From the NCBI GenBank assembly GCA_016209085.1, contig JACQWV010000016.1, positions 1 through 36,156 on the forward strand: DNA of 36,156 bases, written 5' to 3'. Each line of letters opens with the position of its first letter. Positions within the stretch are counted from its first letter, which is position 1. Made by a program: the position numbers and the translations under genes. Positions 29,833 to 36,156 of this stretch are shown in pieces. The notes beneath the pieces are model-generated. The model worked only from the letters and a program-made list of their open reading frames with translations. It had not been told where the DNA came from and did no database searches. Source of the DNA: Elusimicrobiota bacterium (GTDB lineage: Bacteria; Elusimicrobiota; Elusimicrobia; Elusimicrobiales; UBA9959).

Positions 29833-31941
29833 CTAATGCGCTACGTCGCAGAATTCTTTGGGTTCAGTGTCTTTTATAAACGCTTCAAGTATTTTTTTCC
29901 TGCAGCTCGGCAGAGCCACCTTGCCCGTATCCGCGTCTATGTTTACAAAGACAACGCCCTCAGGGACGGGAAAATCCCTGACAGGCTGGTCCTTGAGTAT
30001 CTGCTCCATGGTTTCGGTCCACCACGGAACCACTGTTGAGCCTCCTGTCCAGTCTTTGATGGTAAGAGAAGCGAAATCATCATATCCCATCCAGCTGCCT
30101 GCAATGACGTCAGGCGTCATTCCTATGAACCACAGGTCCTTGCTCTCCTGGCTTGTGCCTGTCTTGCCCGCAATGAATCTTTTGAGTCTTGAAGCCGCCC
30201 GTCCTGTCCCGCGCTCAACGACTCCTTTCATCATGTTTACGAGAATATAAGAATTCTGGGGAGAGAAACTTTCCGCTTCGTACGGGACATGCTCTTCAAG
30301 CGCTTTTCCCTGCGAATCCAGCACCCTCATGACGCTGAAAGGCTCCGCCTGAATGCCGCTGTTTGCAAAAGTGGCGAAAGCGTTCGTCATTTCAAGCGGA
30401 GACACGAGGGAAGTTCCGAGCCCTATTGAAGGCACCGCTTCCAAAGAATGTTTTATCCCGGCTTTTCTTGCGACCTCGGCAGCCAGAGTAGGCCCTATTT
30501 TCTGTATCAGGTAGACCGACGAAAGATTTCTTGAAAGTTCAATCCCTTTTCTAAGGGGTATCCTGCCCAGGAATTTCCCGTCAAAATTATTCGGCACCCA
30601 TATTTTGAAGTCCGCGCTTCCTGCAAAAGGCTGTATGGCTATGTCTATTGAATACTGGTCGGTGGCGCCTTCAAACAGCCTCCAGTCTTTGCCGTCGTAA
30701 TAATACGCCATTGGAGCGTCCTCTACGATTGTCGCGGCCGTATACCCGCTCATCAACGCAGCCATCCATACGAAAGGTTTGAAAGTAGAACCGGCCTGCC
30801 TCAAAGCCTGCGTAGCCCGGTTGAACTGGGAATCCCTGTAACTTCTGCCTCCTATCATGGTTTTTATGGCGCCTGTTTTAACGTCCATGAGAATGAACGC
30901 TCCCTGTAAGACGTCGCTTGAAGAGGCTATAGAGGCGCCGTCGGTTTGCGCCGTTCTGGTTTTTAAAGCCTCTTCCTCGTATTTTTTAAGATACTTCTCC
31001 ATGGTTTCTTCGGCTATTTTCTGCATTTCCAGTTCAAGAGTCGTATAAACTTTCAAACCGCCCTTCCACAACTGGGCTGTGCCGTATTTCGGCTCCAGCT
31101 GCTGGCGCACATATTCCACAAAATAAGGAGCGCGTCCGGATATAATGGTCGATCTTGCAGCCGGCAAAGGCTCTTTAAGAGCCTGTTCCATCTCCTCTTT
31201 GCTGATATACCCCTGAGAAATCATTCTCTTGAGAACCAGATATTTTCTCAATTGCGCCTTGTCCGCGCGGGTGAAGGGCGAATATGTTTCGGGAGAAGGT
31301 ATCAAACCCGCCAGAAGAGCGCATTCGCCTAAAGTCATATCGGAAACGTCTTTCCCGAAATAAAGCCTTGACGCGGACTGAACGCCGTAAACGCCGGCCC
31401 CGAAATAAATCTGGTTCAGATACATCTGGAGTATTTCCTGTTTGCTGAAATTTCTCTCAATCTGGAGAGAGAGGAACATTTCCTTGATTTTTCTTGAAAC
31501 GGTTTTTTCAGGCTTGAGAAATATCAGTTTTGAAAGCTGCTGGGTTATGGTAGAGCCGCCCTGAGCCACCCTCCTGTGCAGAACGTCCCGCATGAAAGCC
31601 CTTAAAATGCCTTTGGGAGATACGCCCCAGTGTTTGAAAAATTTATGGTCTTCCATGGCTATTACCGCGTTCTGCATGTCAACCGGTATCTTGCTCAAAG
31701 GCAGCATTGCCCGCCGCTCTATTGAAAATTCCGCGATGATTTCGTTGTTTATATCATAGACATAGGTCGTAAGAGAAGGCGTGTATTCGTCCAGCTTGTC
31801 TATTGAGGGAATGTCGGCAAGAACTTTTCTCATCATCAGCGCGGCTGAAACGATTGTGAGAGCCGCCAGAAAAGAAAAAACATAAACCGCCTTTAAAACG
31901 AATTTCTGGGTCAAAAAATCAAGATTAAAATTCGACTTCAT
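29833..31941 (-). CDS. Penicillin-binding protein 1A (bifunctional peptidoglycan synthase)
   Basis: About 702 residues from ATG 31941 (a TTG three codons upstream is less likely). N-terminal anchor (KAVYVFSFLAALTIVSAALM), then a GT51 glycosyltransferase domain with VIAMEDHKFFKHWG and QGGSTITQQLSK, and a transpeptidase domain with the STFK active-site serine motif in RQAGSTFKPFV, SRN, and KTGTS in IAGKTGTSQ. It polymerises and cross-links murein in the periplasm. TATAAT lies 11 nt before the ATG, giving a very short leader and no ribosome binding site. It is divergent from the lipoprotein gene, and the two promoters share 72 bp. Confidence 0.95.
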   Translation of the reverse strand: MKSNFNLDFLTQKFVLKAVYVFSFLAALTIVSAALMMRKVLADIPSIDKLDEYTPSLTTYVYDINNEIIAEFSIERRAMLPLSKIPVDMQNAVIAMEDHKFFKHWGVSPKGILRAFMRDVLHRRVAQGGSTITQQLSKLIFLKPEKTVSRKIKEMFLSLQIERNFSKQEILQMYLNQIYFGAGVYGVQSASRLYFGKDVSDMTLGECALLAGLIPSPETYSPFTRADKAQLRKYLVLKRMISQGYISKEEMEQALKEPLPAARSTIISGRAPYFVEYVRQQLEPKYGTAQLWKGGLKVYTTLELEMQKIAEETMEKYLKKYEEEALKTRTAQTDGASIASSSDVLQGAFILMDVKTGAIKTMIGGRSYRDSQFNRATQALRQAGSTFKPFVWMAALMSGYTAATIVEDAPMAYYYDGKDWRLFEGATDQYSIDIAIQPFAGSADFKIWVPNNFDGKFLGRIPLRKGIELSRNLSSVYLIQKIGPTLAAEVARKAGIKHSLEAVPSIGLGTSLVSPLEMTNAFATFANSGIQAEPFSVMRVLDSQGKALEEHVPYEAESFSPQNSYILVNMMKGVVERGTGRAASRLKRFIAGKTGTSQESKDLWFIGMTPDVIAGSWMGYDDFASLTIKDWTGGSTVVPWWTETMEQILKDQPVRDFPVPEGVVFVNIDADTGKVALPSCRKKILEAFIKDTEPKEFCDVAH

Positions 31942-31977
31942 AATATACAAGAATTATACCAAAAGCGGCGGGAAATT

Positions 31978-32005
31978 TTGAAAATCCGGCAAAAAATGCT
32001 AAATT
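31978..32005 (+). promoter_or_regulatory. Promoter of the foldase lipoprotein gene (leaderless)
   Basis: TTGAAA (31978-31983), a 16-nt spacer, then TAAATT (32000-32005). The ATG at 32014 follows after 8 nt, without a Shine-Dalgarno sequence. On the opposite strand TATAAT (31953-31958) serves the PBP1A gene. Confidence 0.5.
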
Positions 32006-32013
32006 CATATATT

Positions 32014-32808
32014 ATGAAAATAAAATTATCCCTGCTTGCCTCAGTAATTGCATGTTTTCTGTTTGCCGCCTGCGCGCGCAATTCAAACGAAAAGACAATA
32101 GCTAAAGTGGGCGGAATGAAAATCACCGAAACTTATCTTAACGAAAAACTGGGCGAAATATCGCCGGAAACCGCCGGATATCTGCATACGGCTCTCGGAA
32201 GAAAGCAGCTGCTGGACATACTCATTCATGAGAAGCTGATACTCTTAGCGGCCCGGAAAAGTCCCGTAGCCGCATCGGAGCTTTACAGAGGGCAGGTGCG
32301 GAAAATGGAAGAAGAAATGAAAAAGCGTCTTGACGAGTATAAAGACTATATTCTTGCTAAAATGTGGATAGAAGACATGAGGCAGGTCTCTCTCAAGGTA
32401 GCCGACGCAGAAATAGACGAATACTTTTACAAACATCCCTACGAAATACTTATAGAACATTACCATTTTCCTTCTTACAAGGAAGCGGAGGACGCCGTGA
32501 AAAAAATGAGATCCGGCTCTGCCATGAAAGACGTCTCCGGCGGAAAACTCCCTCCCATGATGTACGGGGAATTTATCCCGGAGCTTGAAGACGTGGCTTT
32601 CAACATGCGGACAGGGGAAATCCAGGGCGTGATAGCGACAAAAATGGGCTTTCATGCGATAAAAAAAATCTCTCAGGCTAAAAAAGAGCTTACGGGCGAG
32701 ATTAAAGAAAGAACAAGAAAGATAGTTGAGCGGAAAAAATTCGACGCTCATCTGGAAAATCTGCAATCCAAATACAAAGTGGAGGTTTTAGATGGCGAAT
32801 ATAAATAA
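32014..32808 (+). CDS. SurA/PrsA-like foldase lipoprotein
   Basis: 264 residues from ATG 32014, giving a lipoprotein signal KIKLSLLASVIACFLFAAC with lipobox LFAAC (Cys near residue 21). The SurA-N-like helical domain (KVGGMKITETYLNEKLGEIS; LLDILIHEKLILLAARK) is followed by a degenerate parvulin-like domain (EILIEHYHFPSYKEAEDAVK, ending TKMGFHAIKKIS). The isomerase part is short and probably a chaperone module rather than an active enzyme. It overlaps the next foldase gene by 17 bp, so the two form an operon for periplasmic protein folding. Confidence 0.8.
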   Translation: MKIKLSLLASVIACFLFAACARNSNEKTIAKVGGMKITETYLNEKLGEISPETAGYLHTALGRKQLLDILIHEKLILLAARKSPVAASELYRGQVRKMEEEMKKRLDEYKDYILAKMWIEDMRQVSLKVADAEIDEYFYKHPYEILIEHYHFPSYKEAEDAVKKMRSGSAMKDVSGGKLPPMMYGEFIPELEDVAFNMRTGEIQGVIATKMGFHAIKKISQAKKELTGEIKERTRKIVERKKFDAHLENLQSKYKVEVLDGEYK

Positions 32809-33889
32809 AAAATTTTTTATCGTCCCCGCGGCGGTTCTTGCGATGTCGGCCGCATATTCGTATTCCAAGGAAATAAACAAAATGGTCGCCAAAATAAACG
32901 GCGAACCGATAATGTCCGACGAATACGAGAAAAACAAAAACATGATAACCGAACAGTATAAGAATGCCATGCCCGATTTTTTCAAACAGCCGGGCGCAAA
33001 AGAACAAATTGAAGAGAAAGTCCTTGACCAGATGGTAGACGACATTCTTCTGAAACAGAAAGCGGAAAGTCTCAAAATAAAGGTTTACGACAGGGAAATA
33101 GACCAGGGCGTGGCTGAAATCAAAAAAAGGTTTGCGTTTGACGAAACTGGAAAAGCCCTCGGCGCTGAAGAAGCGGAAAAAGTTTTTAACAGGGAAATCG
33201 TCAAAGAAAATTTTACCATGCTCCAGTTCAGAGACAGGATAAAAAACCAGCTTGTGATTAAAAAATTGATGGACGAAGTCATCAGACCCAGGGTAAAAAT
33301 GCCGGTAGAGGAACAGGTAAGAAACTACTTTGACAAGATAATCCTCTACGCGAAAGGAGATGCCGGCCAAACAAACAAATTGTCCGAAGAAGAGCAGGAA
33401 ATAGCCGCTATAGCCAATAAATTTAAGGAAGCCGCCGAAGAGCGCGTCCGGGTGCGGCACGTTCTTATAAAATTAAACGGGAACGCCTCAATGGCTGAAA
33501 AAACCGCCGCATTAAAAAAGGCAAAAGACATAAAAAAGGAGCTTGACGCCGGGGCGGATTTTGAAGAGCTTGCCCAGAAATATTCTCAAGACGGCGAGAG
33601 CGCAAAACGCGGCGGGGACCTCGGATACGCCATCAGGGGAATGCTGCCGAAAAAATTTGAAGAAAAAGCGTTTTCAATGCAAGTCGGCGAAATAACGGAG
33701 CTTGTTGAAACGGAATTCGGCTATCACATAATAAAACTGGAAGAAAAAAGAGCCAGGCAGAAAATTAAATTTGAGCTTGTAAAAGACGACATTGAAGAGT
33801 TCCTGACCAACAGAGAATTCCGGAATCAACTGGTCGCTCTTGTAAAAGAATTAAGAGAAAAAGCCAACATACAGAAATTCACCCCGTGA
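32792..33889 (+). CDS. Periplasmic peptidyl-prolyl isomerase (SurA/PpiC type)
   Basis: A 365-residue protein preceded by GGAGG. It has an N-terminal signal segment (KKFFIVPAAVLAMSAAYSYS) and a SurA_N chaperone domain (VAKINGEPIMSDEYEKNK; KVLDQMVDDILLKQ). A complete parvulin domain follows: VRVRHVLIKLNGNASMAEKT, then KYSQDGESAKRGGDLGYAIR and FGYHIIKLEEKRAR. It assists folding of outer-membrane proteins, a plausible partner for the PorV-type barrel in this window. The last codons (ACC CCG) and the TGA are part of palindromic element family B. Confidence 0.9.
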   Translation: MANINKKFFIVPAAVLAMSAAYSYSKEINKMVAKINGEPIMSDEYEKNKNMITEQYKNAMPDFFKQPGAKEQIEEKVLDQMVDDILLKQKAESLKIKVYDREIDQGVAEIKKRFAFDETGKALGAEEAEKVFNREIVKENFTMLQFRDRIKNQLVIKKLMDEVIRPRVKMPVEEQVRNYFDKIILYAKGDAGQTNKLSEEEQEIAAIANKFKEAAEERVRVRHVLIKLNGNASMAEKTAALKKAKDIKKELDAGADFEELAQKYSQDGESAKRGGDLGYAIRGMLPKKFEEKAFSMQVGEITELVETEFGYHIIKLEEKRARQKIKFELVKDDIEEFLTNREFRNQLVALVKELREKANIQKFTP

Positions 33890-33937
33890 AATAATCCCGC
33901 TAAAAGCGGGATTGCCGCAAGCGGCATTTCACGGGGT
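33881..33937. repeat. Palindromic element family B at the ppiC-type stop codon / pdxA leader
   Basis: Perfect 12-bp arms ACCCCGTGAAAT and ATTTCACGGGGT with nested AATCCCGC/GCGGGATT and GCCGC/GCGGC stems. The TGA of the isomerase gene lies in the left arm. The right arm, extended by GGGGTAAACCCC, ends directly before the pdxA ATG at 33945. Confidence 0.9.
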
Positions 33938-33944
33938 AAACCCC

Positions 33945-34928
33945 ATGAAACCGGCTGTTATAATAACCTGCGGAGATCCTCTCGGCATAGGTCCTGAAAT
34001 TGTCGTAAAGGCGCTGAAGTCCAACCGCATCAGAAAGTTATGCGCGCCTGTTCTGATCGGTGAGGAAAAAACTCTGTTAAAAACAGGCTGGACAAACAGT
34101 CTCGCCCCGCTTCTGCCGATTCGCCTGCCCGGGCTCAACCTTAGAATACGCAAACCGGATAAGATTGCCGGTCTTATTTCATATAAAGCAGCGCATCTTG
34201 CCGTCAGACTCGCCCTGTCAGGAAAAATCCCCGTCGTCACCGCTCCCATTTCAAAACAATCATGGAGACTGGCAGGCATACCCTTCACGGGTCACACGGA
34301 ATTGTTAAAAACTTTCGCTGAAAAAGAACCGCTCATGATGTTTGTTGCAAGGAGTCTTAAAGCAGCTCTGGTAACGGAACATTTGGCCGTAAAAGCCCTG
34401 TCCGGAAAAATCACCAAGCGATTAATCGTCGCAAAATGCAGAATTTTCGCATCCGCTCTTAAAAAAGTAGATTGTATCAATAATCCGAATATAGGCATAT
34501 GCGGACTTAACCCCCATTCCGGCGACCGCGGATTGATGGGAAACGAAGAAATAAAAACACTCATACCCGCAATTAATTTCTTGAGGAAACGTTATGGAAT
34601 CAATGCAAAAGGTCCTCTGCCGCCGGATCAGGCCTGGCTTGAGCACATGACCGGAAAACATGACGGAATCTTATGCATGTATCACGACCAGGCCGTAAAT
34701 CCGATAAAAATAGCAGCCGGCGCTCATAGAGTCGTGCATTACACTGCGGGACTGCCTTTCACTCGGACTTCGCCGGCCCATGGAACGGCTTTTGATATAG
34801 CGGGGAAAAACGCCGCAAATCCTTCAAGCATGATTGAAGCGATAATATTTGCATGTGCGTTGAGCAAGTCCGATATGGCATTCACGCCAGACCCGTCAGA
34901 CCTTGAAAAATTCATAAAAAAAATCTAA
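33945..34928 (+). CDS. pdxA: 4-hydroxythreonine-4-phosphate dehydrogenase PdxA
   Basis: 327 residues from ATG 33945, the first Met before the conserved start (AVIITCGDPLGIGPEIVVKA). Other family motifs: PISKQSWRLAGIPFTGHTEL with the metal-binding His, GLNPHSGDRGLMGNEE, GPLPPDQAW, MYHDQAVNPIK, GLPFTRTSPAHGTAFDIAGK. The enzyme oxidises 4-phosphohydroxy-L-threonine in vitamin B6 synthesis; pyridoxal phosphate is the cofactor of the alr product encoded 5 kb away. Its leader consists of the family B palindrome. It overlaps the converging downstream gene by 4 bp. Confidence 0.95.
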   Translation: MKPAVIITCGDPLGIGPEIVVKALKSNRIRKLCAPVLIGEEKTLLKTGWTNSLAPLLPIRLPGLNLRIRKPDKIAGLISYKAAHLAVRLALSGKIPVVTAPISKQSWRLAGIPFTGHTELLKTFAEKEPLMMFVARSLKAALVTEHLAVKALSGKITKRLIVAKCRIFASALKKVDCINNPNIGICGLNPHSGDRGLMGNEEIKTLIPAINFLRKRYGINAKGPLPPDQAWLEHMTGKHDGILCMYHDQAVNPIKIAAGAHRVVHYTAGLPFTRTSPAHGTAFDIAGKNAANPSSMIEAIIFACALSKSDMAFTPDPSDLEKFIKKI

Positions 34929-35743
34929 GGCACCTGCTCCAGAATTATCCCGGAAGGATTTTTAGGAATGGCGATTGAGGCATAGAAATCCTGTTCTTTA
35001 TCCGGATTTTCAACGGATATGGCAAGCGGGTCCACCCTGTATTTAACCGTTAACTGGGAGCGTTTTTTTTCAACTTTTACGATTTTAAAAATTCCGCTCG
35101 GGAAATCACTCATAGACACAAGTATCAGTGCGTCCTCCCTGTCAAAATCGATTTTACGGACCCTGACCTTGTGCAAATCCGCAAAAGCGCTCCATGTGGC
35201 GGAATCTTTGAAAATTTTGTAGTTTACGGGAGAGCGTATCATGGCAAGACCGGAAACCGGATCCGTTGAATCGCCCGGCGCGGGCATGGACGAAGCTTTC
35301 AGAGACGGCTCCTTTATGTTTCCGCGGGATATTGAGATTTTTTTGGACACATCGCTGTCTGACAGATAAATCGGAGGTATTTTCTTCTTTGCGTCAGCCA
35401 TTTCCTGCAATACTTCCATCATTGATTTAGGCGGCTCCTCAACCCCTTCAAAATCCTTTTCGCCTACGATCATGATCCTTCCCCGGACTTTTCCGGCTTC
35501 GGCGGATTCATCCGGCTTATACTGCGGCTGAAAGTTCTCCCTCTGTTCCAGCTTCTTTTTGGATTCAATGAAAAACTTTTCAGCGCGGGCCCGCGCGTCT
35601 ATGTTTAAAACAGAGGAACCTTTGTCTTCAGAGTAATTCAGTATCAAAAGAGAAATTGACAAAAGTCCGATTAAACTACTGAGGCAAACATAAATTATCT
35701 TATTCTTATTAAAAATTTTGAGGTTAAGGTCTCTAAACTGCAT
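34925..35743 (-). CDS. Membrane-anchored protein with PrcB-like C-terminal domain
   Basis: A 272-residue protein with one N-terminal membrane helix (KIIYVCLSSLIGLLSISLLI, about 15-35), a long charged, probably disordered region (about 45-160), and a compact C-terminal domain of about 100 residues: FKDSATWSAFADLHKVRVRK, IDFDREDALILVSMSDFPSG, then KVEKKRSQLTVKYRVDPL and YASIAIPKNPSGIILEQV. The order (Asp-Phe-Asp, Ser-Gly, then basic/hydrophobic strands) recalls the PrcB_C fold. Function unknown. It ends tail-to-tail over the last 4 bp of pdxA. Confidence 0.6.
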   Translation of the reverse strand: MQFRDLNLKIFNKNKIIYVCLSSLIGLLSISLLILNYSEDKGSSVLNIDARARAEKFFIESKKKLEQRENFQPQYKPDESAEAGKVRGRIMIVGEKDFEGVEEPPKSMMEVLQEMADAKKKIPPIYLSDSDVSKKISISRGNIKEPSLKASSMPAPGDSTDPVSGLAMIRSPVNYKIFKDSATWSAFADLHKVRVRKIDFDREDALILVSMSDFPSGIFKIVKVEKKRSQLTVKYRVDPLAISVENPDKEQDFYASIAIPKNPSGIILEQVP

Positions 35744-36156
35744 ATTACCATTCTACATAATTTTGTCAAACAGCATGCGGAAACAAGGTGTTAATGAGGA
35801 ATACTTAATTTTGTAACATTTAAATATTAAAAATCTAAAAGAACTGGTTAAGGATTAATTGTAAATCCTCACTAAACACTGTTATGTCAGGCAATAAATT
35901 AGGCTTGCCAGGGGCAAGCAACTACAAGGCGAATAGTAGTGGCAAAGTTTATTTTGCCTATTCGCAGAGCAAGCTCTGCAACTACAAGCATTGGGTAGTT
36001 TCACGCCCATGGCGTGATATCATTGAAATTCCTGGGCGTAAATGTAGGGGCTCAATTCATTGAGCCCGTCCCTGCGTACGCAGGGACTGTCCCGTCCTTA
36101 TAATTCAAGGATAGGGACGAAAAATATGCGGGTCGGATGAATCCGCCCCTGTTCCA
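35744..36156. repeat. Gene-free end region made of hairpin repeats
   Basis: No gene is seen. It contains GTAAATCCTCACTAAACACTG (family of the 12396 arm), GCTTGCCAGGGGCAAGC followed by AACTACAAG, GGCGAATAG/CTATTCGC (about 35928-35965), GCAGAGCAAGCTCTGC followed by AACTACAAG, CACGCC/GGCGTG, and at 36042 TGTAGGGGCTC with its complement GAGCCC, then TCCCTGCGTACGCAGGGA. The unit 'stem + CAACTACAAG' repeats twice, and the TGTAGGGGC start matches the element at 28411. Confidence 0.75.

Noticed and set aside
30905-30955. Possible family A element in the PBP1A gene (RTAQTDGASIAS)
   Set aside because: The DNA does not align with the GGAACAGC core; only the amino-acid flavour is alike.

Overview
The window looks like a chromosomal segment of an uncultured Gram-negative bacterium. 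Evidence is a PorV-type outer-membrane protein, a lipoprotein with a lipobox, SurA/PpiC-type foldases, penicillin-binding protein 1A, a single tRNA-Arg(CCG), one tmRNA and the standard genetic code. The surface-protein style (many short 'SGATFYVSSGTV' modules, FlgD-like C-terminal domain, PorV) resembles Elusimicrobiota/Omnitrophota-type candidate phyla. This placement is an inference from gene style, not a phylogeny.

Layout. 1-2.0 kb: start of an IS630-type transposase and a cluster of CPBP-family membrane proteases (two intact, one decayed fragment). 2.0-5.6 kb: an unknown secreted protein with a GC-rich structured leader, a two-gene MNT/HEPN toxin-antitoxin-like cassette flanked by a 42-bp direct repeat, and an NAD-dependent SDR/DUF2867 protein. 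5.7-8.6 kb: an AAA/DUF4143 ATPase behind a 35-bp near-perfect palindrome and a Ycf46-like AAA+ ATPase. 8.6-13.8 kb: tRNA-Arg, alaS and tilS divergent from a 29-bp promoter, hicBA, ssrA (tmRNA). 13.9-17.1 kb: a surface/secretion operon (porV-like, FlgD-tail protein, frameshifted modular surface protein). 17.3-24.9 kb: two overlapping diguanylate cyclases, sppA, a Yip1-like protein, polX, nnrE, and a single-domain response regulator. 25-35.7 kb: mfd (apparent homopolymer frameshift near its 3' end), alr, PBP1A, two peptidyl-prolyl isomerase-type proteins, pdxA and a PrcB-like protein. The last 0.4 kb is repeats.

The housekeeping genes are ordinary. The most striking signal is how heavily small palindromic elements have invaded the DNA, including open reading frames. 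One family (a 27-45 bp core) sits in frame inside three unrelated genes (Ycf46-like ATPase, diguanylate cyclase, alr), in both orientations and in different reading frames, with a compensatory base-pair change in its stem. A second family (arms ACCCCGTTAGAAAT / ACCCCGTGAAAT) sits in frame inside mfd and forms the ppiC stop codon and the pdxA leader. Degenerate 7-bp repeats recur in at least six intergenic gaps and once in frame inside mfd. Palindromes also abut or contain the stop codons of tilS, alr and ppiC. This is reminiscent of the Rickettsia palindromic elements, but the sequences here are not ones I recognise.

Other points: at least four genes appear to have leaderless transcripts (a -10 hexamer 6-8 nt before the ATG and no ribosome binding site); the tmRNA encodes an unusual tag ending in AHA; and the MNT/HEPN cassette appears to have been inserted at the 3' end of the SDR gene, with the gene end duplicated.
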